Below are positions 17,187 through 25,211 of a DNA stretch of 64,000 bases, piece by piece. Under the pieces are notes generated by a model that ran no database searches, was not told the origin of the DNA, and saw only the letters and a list, made by a program, of their open reading frames with translations. The stretch's first letter is position 1; each line of letters starts with the position of its first letter. A program made the position numbers and the translations under genes. The stretch is from Sphingomonas sp. HDW15A (GTDB lineage Bacteria > Pseudomonadota > Alphaproteobacteria > Sphingomonadales > Sphingomonadaceae), in assembly GCF_011301715.1 (NCBI RefSeq), contig NZ_CP049870.1:1550001-1614000 (forward strand). The letters are read 5' to 3'.

Positions 17187-18025
17187 TGATCCTCGCTCTC
17201 AAGGTGGTGAACGAGCCCGCGCCGCTCAAGGTCCAAAAGATGGGCGGTCACCGATCCGCCGGCCGCCGGCACCAGCCGCGGGTCGAGACCAGGGTATGCC
17301 GCCGCGACAATCGCCGGGACTGTGCCGACGCCCTCGCCGACCAGCCGCAAGATTTGCTTCTCGCGCTGCATGCGATGGCCGATCAGCCCGCGCAGAAATT
17401 GCTGGGGCCTGGTCACCGGCGCCCCGTGCGCAGGATAGAAGATCCGGTCGCCGCGCTGCCGGAGCTTCTCTAGGCTTGCCATGAATTCGCCCATGTCGCC
17501 GTCCGGCGGAACGACAACGGTTGTCGACCAGCCCATGACGTGGTCGCCCGTGAAGAGCGCGTCGCCAAGCGCATAGCAAAGGTGGTTGGAGGTATGTCCT
17601 GGTGTCGCGACGGCGACGAATTGCCTGCCGCCGTCGAATTCGATCGCCTCGCCGTCCGCAAGCACGCGGTCCGGCGCGTAGTCGGCGTCGAAAGCGGCGT
17701 CGGCGCGCGGGCCGACCGCTTCGAGGCTCAACGGCGCGCAGCCGATGATGGGCGCCCCCGTCGCTTCCTTCACCGGCGCAGCCGCCGGCGAATGGTCACG
17801 ATGCGTGTGCGTGCAAGCGATCGCCGCGACTGGGCGGCCGTTGATTGCTTTGACGATGGCCTCGACATGCCCCGGGACTGCCGGTCCGGGATCGATGACG
17901 ATCACCTCGTTGACGCCCGCAAGGTAAGTCTGGGTTCCGGTGTAAGTATAGGGTGATGGATTGCGCGCCAACAGGCGGCCGATTTTGGGCTCGACCTGTT
18001 CCAGAAAGGCGTAAGGGGCGTCCAC
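17171..18025 (-). CDS. MBL-fold metallohydrolase (glyoxalase II / LACTB2-like)
   Basis: The 284-residue product carries the metal-binding motif THTHRDH (HxHxDH), followed by GHTSNHLCY, FTGDHVMGW and YPAHGAP ligands, in the order of the metallo-beta-lactamase fold. A C-terminal winged-helix-like region (GGSVTAHLLDLERRGLV) matches LACTB2-type proteins, which act on RNA or thioesters. Substrate is not deducible. The start is GTG 18025 and the stop overlaps the DUF4230 start by 16 bp. Confidence 0.87.
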   Translation of the reverse strand: MDAPYAFLEQVEPKIGRLLARNPSPYTYTGTQTYLAGVNEVIVIDPGPAVPGHVEAIVKAINGRPVAAIACTHTHRDHSPAAAPVKEATGAPIIGCAPLSLEAVGPRADAAFDADYAPDRVLADGEAIEFDGGRQFVAVATPGHTSNHLCYALGDALFTGDHVMGWSTTVVVPPDGDMGEFMASLEKLRQRGDRIFYPAHGAPVTRPQQFLRGLIGHRMQREKQILRLVGEGVGTVPAIVAAAYPGLDPRLVPAAGGSVTAHLLDLERRGLVHHLESEDQWTTH

Positions 18026-18098
18026 GGCTTTGCCTCTGCCACGGACGCCCCGCCACGCAAAGCACCGTTACGGTGCCCTTGCGCCGCTTCGGGCCCGG

Positions 18099-19643
18099 TT
18101 AATTGTCGTCGTCCATTTGCTCGAGGCGGGATTCGAGCCGTTCAATTTCCGCTTCGGCCTGAGCGATCGACGCTTCTGCAGCCGCTAAGCTGGCGGCGAT
18201 GACCTGCGGATCGACCGATGCAAGCGCCTTGCGGGTGATGGCCTCGATATCAATCGCCTCGACGGCCTTCAGCGACGCGCGGACCTGCGCCTTGATCTTT
18301 TCAGGGTCCTGCCCGGCCCGGCGAATCTCGGCGGCATTGGCATCGATCTCGCGCATCGCTTGGGTAACGTCGATCCGCGCTTCAGCCAAGTCGCGCGCCA
18401 TTTCCTGCTTGTTCTTCTGCACTTCGGCCATCGCTTCGCGCACCTCCCGATCGATCTCGGCCCGATCGATCTTCGTGTTCGCCAGCTCAGCCCGGGCCTT
18501 GGCGATATCACGCCGAACCTGTTCCCGTTCCGCTGGAGTCAGGTCTTGCCATCTCTTGGTCTGACCATTGATCGTGATGTTCTCACCGTTGACCTGCATC
18601 GGAGCGACCGGAGCAACAGGCGCAACCGGTGCTTCAGGCGCCATCGGAGCTTGCGGGGCAGATTGAACCGCTGCCGGCGCGACCGGAGCTATGGGTGCGG
18701 TTGGTGCGGCGGGATCGACGTAAAGTGTCGCCCAGGTCGCTGTAAGCGGCAGCACCGCGATTGCTGTGACGGCGATCAGCGCCTTGCCAGTGAAACGGCG
18801 CTTGGAATTCGGACTCGATAACATGGAATGTAACCTCCTTTGCAGGGTGCTTGGACGATCGAGCGCGCCAGCGAACAGCAGCGCTCGTCCCGAAGCGGCC
18901 ATGGCGATCGTCTGCCCATAAGCAGCGCGATCGTGGCCATTGGCCTTGTCCAATACCCGGGCGTCGCAGGCCGCTTCCTGGTCGAACCGGAAGGCCGCAT
19001 GCGATGCCCAGGCCAGTGGGTTGAACCACTGGAGGCAAAGGAGGACGAAGGCGAAGTGATTGGCGACAAGGTCGCCCGATTTGTGATGAGCAAGCTCGTG
19101 ATCGAGCGCCAGCCGCCGCTGATGGGCGTCGTAACGCCCCTCGAAATCGAGCGGCAGGGCTATCACGCGGTCCAGAACTCCGAACGCCATCGGCCCGCGC
19201 ACCGCGGCGCTACGCACGATCCTGATGCCGTCGAGCCTGGCGAGCTGAACGCTGTCGCCGATGACCGCTTGCCGTTGGCGAAGGTAGATTGTTGTGCCAC
19301 GCACAAGCAACGCCGCGGCGCCAGCCAACCAGACGGCAACGGCCAGAGTGGTCCATCCGCCAAGCATGTCGAGCAAGCCCGGTTCCGGCAAAGGCACAGA
19401 CTGGACCGGAGTCGCCAGCGAGGCGACCAATACGGGCGCGGGCGCAGCCAAAGGCTCGGACGCTGGACCCGTACGCTCGACCGTCGTGGTCAGCGTCGGC
19501 ATGAGAATTCGAATGGCGGGAATCAGCCAAAGACCGTAGGCGACAGCTGGGCCGAACTCCTTGCGAGCAGGTTCGCGGATCAGCAGCACCCCGCCCATGA
19601 GAAGGGTTGTCGCGATGAAGGTGTCGGCGAGCCAGTCGATCAC
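18099..19643 (-). CDS. M56 (BlaR1-type) membrane zinc peptidase with C-terminal coiled coil
   Basis: The 514-residue product has N-terminal transmembrane helices, a HELAHH zinc motif (182-187) and another membrane helix near residues 290-315. M56 peptidases transmit an outside signal by cleaving the BlaI-type repressor. Instead of the penicillin-binding sensor of BlaR1, the C-terminal part is a Pro/Ala/Val repeat (APVAPVAPVAP) followed by a long charged helix rich in Glu/Arg/Ala, probably a periplasmic coiled coil. The GTG start at 19643 overlaps the stop of the BlaI gene. It is the first of three such pairs in the window. Confidence 0.85.
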   Translation of the reverse strand: MIDWLADTFIATTLLMGGVLLIREPARKEFGPAVAYGLWLIPAIRILMPTLTTTVERTGPASEPLAAPAPVLVASLATPVQSVPLPEPGLLDMLGGWTTLAVAVWLAGAAALLVRGTTIYLRQRQAVIGDSVQLARLDGIRIVRSAAVRGPMAFGVLDRVIALPLDFEGRYDAHQRRLALDHELAHHKSGDLVANHFAFVLLCLQWFNPLAWASHAAFRFDQEAACDARVLDKANGHDRAAYGQTIAMAASGRALLFAGALDRPSTLQRRLHSMLSSPNSKRRFTGKALIAVTAIAVLPLTATWATLYVDPAAPTAPIAPVAPAAVQSAPQAPMAPEAPVAPVAPVAPMQVNGENITINGQTKRWQDLTPAEREQVRRDIAKARAELANTKIDRAEIDREVREAMAEVQKNKQEMARDLAEARIDVTQAMREIDANAAEIRRAGQDPEKIKAQVRASLKAVEAIDIEAITRKALASVDPQVIAASLAAAEASIAQAEAEIERLESRLEQMDDDN

Positions 19644-20011
19644 TTGCGCAGCTCCTTCAGCAAAGCCTCGATCGCGTCGATGTCTTCTTTGTCGAGTGCT
19701 TCCTCCTCGGCGAGGCGGGCGAAGAGGGGCGAGAGCTTACCACCGAACAGGCGGCCTACGAAACGCCGCGACTCATCGGCCACATAGTGCTCGCGATCCA
19801 GCGATGGCGAATAAAGGAAACGGCGGCCATCCTTCTTGGGCTCAACCGCGCGCTTGGCCAGCAGCCGCGACAAAAGGCTCTTTACGGTCGCTAGCGACCA
19901 GTCGCGGTCGGTCGGCACACGCGTGGCGATGTCCATGGCGGTCAGTGGCTGGTCTGCCGACCAGAGCACTTCCATCACTTCCCACTCCGCGTCACTTAGG
20001 CGCTTTTCCAC
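19640..20011 (-). CDS. BlaI/MecI/CopY family transcriptional repressor
   Basis: The 123-residue product begins MEKRLSDAEWEVMEVLWSA and continues with the winged-helix pattern TVKSLLSRLLAKRAVEPKKDGRRFLYSP, ending in a dimerisation helix. It represses its own operon until cleaved by the partner M56 peptidase. The start is GTG 20011. Palindromic operator candidates lie at 20030-20045 and 20052-20067, immediately upstream, consistent with autoregulation. Confidence 0.92.
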   Translation of the reverse strand: MEKRLSDAEWEVMEVLWSADQPLTAMDIATRVPTDRDWSLATVKSLLSRLLAKRAVEPKKDGRRFLYSPSLDREHYVADESRRFVGRLFGGKLSPLFARLAEEEALDKEDIDAIEALLKELRK

Positions 20012-20029
20012 GGCCGGACCCTCACTTAC

Positions 20030-20045
20030 GATTACAGATGTAATC
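20030..20045. promoter_or_regulatory. BlaI-type operator (perfect palindrome)
   Basis: GATTACAGATGTAATC has 7-bp perfect arms (GATTACA/TGTAATC) around a 2-bp centre and contains the TACA-nn-TGTA core of BlaI/MecI operators. It lies 19 bp upstream of the repressor GTG. Confidence 0.75.
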
Positions 20046-20051
20046 TACACC

Positions 20052-20067
20052 GATTACGTTTGTAAAC
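20052..20067. promoter_or_regulatory. Second, imperfect BlaI-type operator
   Basis: GATTACGTTTGTAAAC retains the TTAC/GTAA half-sites and lies 22 bp (about two helical turns) from the perfect palindrome, a spacing suited to cooperative dimer binding. Confidence 0.5.
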
Positions 20068-20133
20068 GAAAAAGTGAAGGCGCCCGCAGTGGATACCGCG
20101 GACGCCTCGCTTTCGTCTCGCGCGAGCTACTTT

Positions 20134-21336
20134 TTACTGCCCGCGAAGTTCCGCAATCTTGGCGCGCAGCTTGGCGGAGATATCCGCCTTTGCCGTCGCG
20201 TCGATGTCGCTGTCCTTCTCAATTCGGGCGAGCGCCTTTTCGAGGCCTGCCGCGATTTCGGCCTTGTCACCCGATTTGGAGCAGATCGCGATCTTGCGCT
20301 GCTCCTTCTTGTCGCCGCTGGTTCCGGCACTCGACTCGATCGTCGTCATCTCGCCAGGGCACTTCATCTCATGCATTCCTTCGTGGTCGGCACTCATCTC
20401 GTGCTTGCCGTCGCCATGCATGATGATCTTCTTCTCGATGACGGTCTCTTCTTTCTTGTCCTGCGCGATGGCGGGGTTCGGAAGTGCAAGCCCGCCAACG
20501 ACCAGAAAAGCGGCAACGCCAAGCCCGGCAAAGCGGCGGAACGAACCGTGGGTAGCATTCAACATGATCAATCGTCCTTTCAGTTCATCGATGGATGTCA
20601 GGGCGCACAGCGAGCGCGGGATCGGCCGGGCGGCACTGCGCAATATCGTCTCGCCGTAGAACTGCGGGTCGCATGCCCCAGGCGTTTCGAGAACGGTGGA
20701 ATCGCAGGCCGATTCCATGTCCCGCCGGAATGCACCCAGCGCTATGTAGGCGAGCGGGTTGAACCATAGCGCTGCGGCACCGAAAAGGGCGGCAGCTGAA
20801 GCCCACAGATCGCCGCGGCGGTGGTGGAGGCATTCATGGAGTAGTGCGACCCGCTGCTGATCCGGAGTGAAGCGCGCCTCGAAATCTGCCGGAAGCAGGA
20901 TCAGGCGATGGATCAGTCCCGTCGCGGCCGGCCCATCGACGGCCGGCGTAATTACCATGTCGCAGTCGATGCCGTCGACCTCGTACGGGCGCCCGTCGCG
21001 GAGTGCGCGATGCAGGAACCACCAATGCCGAAGGAGGTGCAGGCCGAGGAACGTCAGTGCGCCGGCGCCCCAGACCAATGTCCAGTCGATGGACGGCCGG
21101 CTCGCGGCGGCGCGGGCGACGGGTTCAACGATGATCGACCAGTCTACTGATCCTCTGGCCTCAGCCGTCGTGGGCACGAAATCCGGAAGCGGCGGAAACA
21201 TCAGCCGAATTGCAGGGGCGAGCCACAAGGCATAAGCCGCGCGCGCGCCGAAAGTCCGGGCCACCGGCCGGCGAATCAGGAGGACGATCGCGACCAACAA
21301 CGATGCGCCGAGAAGATTGACAGCCAGTGCGCTCAC
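20134..21336 (-). CDS. M56 (BlaR1-type) membrane zinc peptidase with His/Met-rich segment
   Basis: The 400-residue product has transmembrane helices at about 7-22, 28-47 and 85-105, the zinc motif HECLHH (167-172), and a further helix at about 282-302. After it comes a region rich in His, Met, Asp and Cys (GDGKHEMSADHEGMHEMKC), then a charged helical tail. The composition suggests binding of a soft metal such as copper by the periplasmic tail, which is inference. The GTG start at 21336 overlaps the stop of its BlaI partner. It probably arose by duplication with the pair at 18099-20011. Confidence 0.85.
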   Translation of the reverse strand: MSALAVNLLGASLLVAIVLLIRRPVARTFGARAAYALWLAPAIRLMFPPLPDFVPTTAEARGSVDWSIIVEPVARAAASRPSIDWTLVWGAGALTFLGLHLLRHWWFLHRALRDGRPYEVDGIDCDMVITPAVDGPAATGLIHRLILLPADFEARFTPDQQRVALLHECLHHRRGDLWASAAALFGAAALWFNPLAYIALGAFRRDMESACDSTVLETPGACDPQFYGETILRSAARPIPRSLCALTSIDELKGRLIMLNATHGSFRRFAGLGVAAFLVVGGLALPNPAIAQDKKEETVIEKKIIMHGDGKHEMSADHEGMHEMKCPGEMTTIESSAGTSGDKKEQRKIAICSKSGDKAEIAAGLEKALARIEKDSDIDATAKADISAKLRAKIAELRGQ

Positions 21337-21707
21337 TTCCGCAGTTCCTTCACCAGCGCCTCGAGCTCTGCGACATCCTCTTCGCTAAGGTCACGCCGGG
21401 CCGCCAGCTGAGCGACAAGCGGCGACAAGCGGCCACCGAAAAGCCGGTCGACTAGGCGGCCAGCCTGGCCGGCGGCGACCGAGTCCCGCCCGACGGTCGG
21501 TGTATAAAGGAAGCGGCGTCCTTGCGACTTGGTCGCCAGGGCGCCTTTCTCGACCAGTCGCGCAAGCATGGTCTTCACTGTCGTCGCGGACCATTCGCGC
21601 TCGGGCGGCGCCGCTGCGATGATGTCGCTTGCAGCCAGCGGGGATCGCGACCACAAGATCGCCATCAGCTCCAACTCGCCTTCGGAAAATCGGATTTCGT
21701 CGTTCAT
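21333..21707 (-). CDS. BlaI/MecI/CopY family transcriptional repressor
   Basis: The 124-residue winged-helix repressor begins MNDEIRFSEGELELMAILWS and has the ATTVKTMLARLVEKGALATK recognition region. The ATG at 21707 is preferred over upstream extension because the operator palindrome lies immediately before it (21710-21725). It is coupled by GTGA to the M56 gene. It is clearly a paralogue of the repressor at 19640-20011, with a similar FGG-LSPL C-terminal region and a K-E-L-R-K end. Confidence 0.92.
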   Translation of the reverse strand: MNDEIRFSEGELELMAILWSRSPLAASDIIAAAPPEREWSATTVKTMLARLVEKGALATKSQGRRFLYTPTVGRDSVAAGQAGRLVDRLFGGRLSPLVAQLAARRDLSEEDVAELEALVKELRK

Positions 21708-21709
21708 TC

Positions 21710-21725
21710 GACTACAATTGTAGTC
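21710..21725. promoter_or_regulatory. BlaI-type operator (perfect 16-bp palindrome)
   Basis: GACTACAATTGTAGTC is a perfect 8+8 palindrome with the TACA..TGTA core. It lies 2 bp upstream of the repressor ATG, so binding would also block translation-start-proximal transcription. Confidence 0.78.
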
Positions 21726-21755
21726 AATCAATGAACGCGCGATGAATGGTGCTGA

Positions 21756-23009
21756 TCAGGCTTCCGCGAAGGCCGGTCTTGCAGTCGCCGCGCCGGGCAG
21801 GGACCGCTGTGCGGCCGATCGGAGTGCCAGCGGATAGAGCGAGCCGAACAGCTGCTCCATGCTTCGGTCCCAGCCGTAATAGTGAGCCTTGGCCACAGCG
21901 GCGCGGGACATTGCGCCATGATCGGCGGAGAGGATGTCGACGATGTTGGCGGCCATCGCCGCACTGTCGTCGACCGGCCCGAGTCGGCCTGTGGCCTCGT
22001 CGACGCGGTCGATCATTGCCCCTGCCGCAACGCCGACAACCGGAAGGCCCGAAGCCTGCGCTTCGATAATGGAGATTCCGAATGTCTCGTCTGCCATCCC
22101 CGAAACATATAGATCGGCGCTGGCGAGCAGTGTGGCGAGAAGATTGCGGTCTCCGATATAACCCGGCGCATGGATTCGCGGGTCGGCAAGCGCGACGATC
22201 TCCTCGCGCAATGGACCATCCCCGACAAGCAGCAGCCGCGCGCCAAGTGCATCCGGAAGTCGTTGAAAGGCTTCGACCACGGTATTGGCACGCTTCTCCC
22301 GGTCGAGGCGGCCAGCGTAGATTAGCAAAGGCGTTCCGTCTGCGGCTCCGAACGTGGCGCGGATCGCGGGGTCACGGCGTTCTGGCGAGAACTCGCCAAG
22401 TTCCACTCCCAGCGGAACCACTTCGGGGCTTAGTCCGAGGGCGCGAAGTTTTGCAGCACCGCCATTTTCGCTCATGGCATAGAGCATGTCGAAACGGCGA
22501 TATAGCGATCCGCAGTAGTTGTAGCAAAGTCGCGATGCCGCGCCAGCGATTGTCCTGCCAACAATGCGTGTGAAAGGGCGTTCAACGTACACGACCGGGA
22601 AATCGGTGCAGTAAGCCGCGACCAGTGCGGTTCCGGGGTTGCGACGGGCGTGGGCGATCGCCGCCCAGGGTAAATTGTAGGCATCCTGGCACTCGATCAG
22701 GTCCGGCCTGAACCGGTCGAGCACCTTTCGAACGGCGCCATTGCGAAGCAGCAACCGATAATTCGGGCTGCCCGGCACTTTCGGCGAAGCGATGGTGGCG
22801 GTGATTGCGCGACCCTCTTCGGTCACCGAGTCCTTGGCGCCGGGCACGATCAGCAAATGACGATGCGGCGTGCTGCGAAGGATGTGCTGGCGCTTATGGC
22901 GGAGATAAGTGCCAACACCGCCGCCAACCGCCGACCAGCTCTGCGTAAGGTCGCAGAGGAGTCGGCCTTCGGGAACTGACATGGGGCAAGGCGGATCGTG
23001 GCGGCTCAT
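21756..23009 (-). CDS. Glycosyltransferase family 4 protein
   Basis: The 417-residue GT-B fold enzyme has an N-terminal acceptor domain with GGGVGTYLRHK and a C-terminal domain with LIYAGRLDREKRANTVVEAF, LLVGDGPLREE and the ExxGISIIEAQASGLPVV region that binds the nucleotide sugar (E-T-F-G-I-S-I-I-E-A). It probably transfers a hexose from an activated donor to a lipid or polysaccharide. No polysaccharide cluster surrounds it. ATG 23009 and 22982 are alternative starts. A sigma54-type promoter lies on the opposite strand in its upstream region. Confidence 0.88.
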   Translation of the reverse strand: MSRHDPPCPMSVPEGRLLCDLTQSWSAVGGGVGTYLRHKRQHILRSTPHRHLLIVPGAKDSVTEEGRAITATIASPKVPGSPNYRLLLRNGAVRKVLDRFRPDLIECQDAYNLPWAAIAHARRNPGTALVAAYCTDFPVVYVERPFTRIVGRTIAGAASRLCYNYCGSLYRRFDMLYAMSENGGAAKLRALGLSPEVVPLGVELGEFSPERRDPAIRATFGAADGTPLLIYAGRLDREKRANTVVEAFQRLPDALGARLLLVGDGPLREEIVALADPRIHAPGYIGDRNLLATLLASADLYVSGMADETFGISIIEAQASGLPVVGVAAGAMIDRVDEATGRLGPVDDSAAMAANIVDILSADHGAMSRAAVAKAHYYGWDRSMEQLFGSLYPLALRSAAQRSLPGAATARPAFAEA

Positions 23010-23148
23010 TGCGGGCTCAACCCGCGATCGTGAGGAAAGTGCCGGACTTGCGCGCGCACCCGGAAAACTGTCGGGAAAGTTTACGAACGGGGATCACGCC
23101 GTCAGACGACAAGCAAGATTTTTCCGATATTTCCGGTATTTTTCTCAT

Positions 23149-23166
23149 TTGGCACACCGGTTGCAT
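23149..23166 (+). promoter_or_regulatory. Candidate sigma54 (RpoN) promoter
   Basis: TTGGCACACCGGTTGCAT matches TGGCAC-N5-TTGCA, with GG and GC at exactly the -24/-12 spacing (10 bp between). It lies in an intergenic region, faces away from the glycosyltransferase gene and toward a terminator 40-80 bp further on, with no open reading frame between. Confidence 0.55.
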
Positions 23167-23175
23167 CCTTGGTTG

Positions 23176-23247
23176 CGTCCACTTGGTTCCACAAACCAAA
23201 CTCAAAGGGCGGCAGCGGTTCTCTCTGGTCCCGCAGCCGCCCTTTTT
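23176..23247 (+). ncRNA. Candidate sigma54-dependent small RNA
   Basis: If transcription starts ~12 bases after the -12 element, a ~70-nt RNA would result. It could form a first hairpin TTGGTT-CCACA-AACCAA (about 23183-23199) and would end in the GGGCGGC/GCCGCCC terminator hairpin followed by five T residues. No start codon with ribosome-binding site is present inside. The call rests on promoter, structure and terminator only; alternatively the hairpin is just the bidirectional terminator of grxD. Confidence 0.4.
23204..23247. terminator. Terminator hairpin (grxD side and/or small RNA side)
   Basis: The outer stem GGGCGGC (23207-23213) pairs with GCCGCCC (23236-23242), with an inner GCGG/CCGC extension. 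On the plus strand it is followed by TTTTT. On the minus strand, directly after the grxD stop, it is preceded by AAAAA and followed by TTTG. Confidence 0.7.
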
Positions 23248-23248
23248 C

Positions 23249-23575
23249 CTATCCGTCGGCTTTCTCGACATCGGCGACGAGCTGCTGCAACTCACCACTT
23301 TCGAACATTTCCATCATGATGTCACTTCCGCCGACGAACTCACCCTTGACGTAAAGCTGGGGAATCGTCGGCCAATCGGAATAATCCTTGATGCCTTGAC
23401 GGATTTCCTGGTCCTGAAGCACATCCACGGTCTCGAACTTCACTCCGAGATGATCCAGGATCGCCACCGCCCTGCTAGAAAAACCGCACTGCGGGAAAAG
23501 CGCGCTGCCTTTCATGAAAAGGACGACGTCATGGCCTTTAACGATCCCGTCAATGCGGCTTGTGGCTTCGCTCAT
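23249..23575 (-). CDS. grxD: Monothiol glutaredoxin, Grx4/GrxD family
   Basis: The 108-residue product has the single-Cys active site QCGFSSRAV (CGFS), [19 protein letters not shown] for glutathione and partner binding, and the ELQQL end. CGFS glutaredoxins bridge a [2Fe-2S] cluster with a BolA protein and pass it to targets. The gene overlaps the upstream bolA-like gene by ATGA, the classic pairing. No truncation is seen. Confidence 0.96.
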   Translation of the reverse strand: MSEATSRIDGIVKGHDVVLFMKGSALFPQCGFSSRAVAILDHLGVKFETVDVLQDQEIRQGIKDYSDWPTIPQLYVKGEFVGGSDIMMEMFESGELQQLVADVEKADG

Positions 23576-23817
23576 TCGTGATCTCCGGATGGAACGGCGG
23601 TTTCCAACTGCAGGGCGTGCAGATCCGTTCCCATTTTCCCTTTTAGGGCAGCATAGACCGCCTGGTGTTGGCGCACCCGGCTCATACCCGCGAATTCAGG
23701 CGCTACAACGCGGGCGGCATAATGGTCGCCATCGCCGGCAAGATCGCGAATCTCGACCCGTGCCTCTGGGAAGGCTTCGAGGATCATTGCCTCGATCTCC
23801 TCCGAACGCATGGCCAT
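23572..23817 (-). CDS. BolA family protein
   Basis: The 81-residue product contains the BolA fold: an N-terminal [19 protein letters not shown] segment and, toward the end, [22 protein letters not shown] with the conserved H-x-x-V and H-A-L. With the CGFS glutaredoxin it forms a [2Fe-2S] heterodimer. The stop overlaps the grxD start. ATG 23817 or 23811 are both possible. It is shorter than E. coli BolA and closer to the IbaG/BolA2 type. Confidence 0.93.
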   Translation of the reverse strand: MAMRSEEIEAMILEAFPEARVEIRDLAGDGDHYAARVVAPEFAGMSRVRQHQAVYAALKGKMGTDLHALQLETAVPSGDHE

Positions 23818-23831
23818 CCGCCGCCTCTCCC

Positions 23832-24158
23832 TTAGTTCGTTTGCTCGATGATCTGGCGGCGCGCCTCTACAGCCTTGTGGCTAAGCGCTTCGCGAATCTG
23901 TTCCTCGTCGCAATCGATCCCTGCGGACGTGAGGTCGCCAAGGAGCTTGCGAATCACGTCCTCGTCACCGGCCTCCTCGAAGTCGGCACGTACGACGTCC
24001 TTCGCATAGCTGTCGGCCTCGGCCTCGGTCAGTCCCATTTTTATCGCGGCCCATTGCCCGAGCAGACGGTTGCGGCGGGCGATGATTCGGAACTGCATTT
24101 CCTCGTCGCGCGCGAACTTCGCTTCGAACGCGCGCTCGCGGTCTTCGAACTGGGACAT
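23832..24158 (-). CDS. DUF1476 family protein (F1F0-ATPase inhibitor zeta type)
   Basis: The 108-residue all-helical protein begins MSQFEDRERAFEAKFARDEE and contains ARRNRLLGQWAA, matching DUF1476. In Paracoccus the family member is the zeta subunit that blocks ATP hydrolysis by F1. The N-terminal segment is the inhibitory region. Whether this sphingomonad copy inhibits the enzyme is not shown by sequence. It lies 14 bp upstream of bolA on the same strand. Confidence 0.92.
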   Translation of the reverse strand: MSQFEDRERAFEAKFARDEEMQFRIIARRNRLLGQWAAIKMGLTEAEADSYAKDVVRADFEEAGDEDVIRKLLGDLTSAGIDCDEEQIREALSHKAVEARRQIIEQTN

Positions 24159-24212
24159 GAACTTGCGGCCTCTTTCGACTGATTTTGAGGCCAGATAGGC
24201 GGGAGCGCAGCC

Positions 24213-25211
24213 TCAGTCCAGCGTGACGACCAGCTTGCCGATGGCAGAACGTGCACCGAGTGCGGCGATTGCCTCGCCGGCCCGTTCGAGCGGAAAGGTC
24301 GCGCTAACCTTCGGAGCGATCTTTCCTGCCTCCCAAAGGCTGAACAGCTCGGTGACATGTGCGGCGTTGGCCTGAGGATCGCGTGCGGCAAAGGCGCCCC
24401 AGAATACTCCGCAAACGTCGCAGCTCTTGAGCAGCGTCAGGTTCAGCGGAAGCCGGGGGATGCCCGCCGGGAAGCCGACCACCAGGTATCGCCCTTCCCA
24501 GGCGATGGCGCGAAGTGCCGGCTCGGCGTAATCGCCGCCGACCGGGTCGTAGATGACATTCGCCCCGTCCTTGCCGACGGCCGACTTGATTGCCTCAGCC
24601 AGGGCTTTTGAAGCGTCCTTGTCGAGCGGCCCGCGCGGATAGACCAGCGCATCGTCGGCACCTGCATCCCGCACGGCCTGCGCTTTTTCTTCAGAAGAGA
24701 CTGCACCGATCACGCGCGCGCCGCGGGCCTTGCCGAGTTCCACAGCCGCGAGTCCGACACCGCCAGCGGCACCAAGCACGAGCAATATTTCCCCGGCCTT
24801 CAGCTTCCCGCGATCCCACAAGGCATGGATCGACGTACCGTAGGTCATGAGCAGCGCTGCTCCTTCAGTAAAATCGCGGTCGTCGGGCAGGCGGAACGCA
24901 TTCCGTGCTGGGAGCACCGCCACTTCTGCAAGCCCGTTCCAGCCGCAGGCGCCAATGACCCGGTCACCGATCGTCCAGCCGGTGACGTTCTCGCCCACCG
25001 CGACGACCTCACCGGCGATCTCGCCCCCGGGCGCGAACGGGCGCGGCGGCTTGAATTGGTACTTGTCCTCGATGATCAGGACGTCGGGATAATTGATTGC
25101 GCAAGCGCGAACGCGGACCAGGATGTCGCCTGGACCGGCAACCGGAGCATCGGTCTCGGCAAGCTCGAGCGTTTCCGGACCGCCCGGAGCCCCGGAGAGA
25201 AGCGCCTTCAC
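24213..25211 (-). CDS. NADPH:quinone oxidoreductase family protein (zinc-less MDR)
   Basis: The 332-residue product has the medium-chain dehydrogenase/reductase layout: an N-terminal GroES-like domain with ACAINYPDVLIIEDKYQF and a Rossmann domain with LVLGAAGGVGLAAVELGK. Structural-zinc cysteines are absent, as in quinone oxidoreductases. It probably reduces quinones or enones with NADPH. The start is GTG 25211 and overlaps the stop of the lactonase-like gene (GTGA). It is the last gene of a seven-gene coupled operon starting at 29401. Confidence 0.9.
   Translation of the reverse strand: MKALLSGAPGGPETLELAETDAPVAGPGDILVRVRACAINYPDVLIIEDKYQFKPPRPFAPGGEIAGEVVAVGENVTGWTIGDRVIGACGWNGLAEVAVLPARNAFRLPDDRDFTEGAALLMTYGTSIHALWDRGKLKAGEILLVLGAAGGVGLAAVELGKARGARVIGAVSSEEKAQAVRDAGADDALVYPRGPLDKDASKALAEAIKSAVGKDGANVIYDPVGGDYAEPALRAIAWEGRYLVVGFPAGIPRLPLNLTLLKSCDVCGVFWGAFAARDPQANAAHVTELFSLWEAGKIAPKVSATFPLERAGEAIAALGARSAIGKLVVTLD

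Noticed and set aside
18580..18720. GC-rich short tandem repeat
   Set aside because: It encodes the Ala-Pro-Val linker of the first M56 protein and is not an independent repeat element.
22265..22283. TTGGCACG resembling a sigma54 -24 element
   Set aside because: It is inside the glycosyltransferase coding region and lacks the -12 TTGC element.
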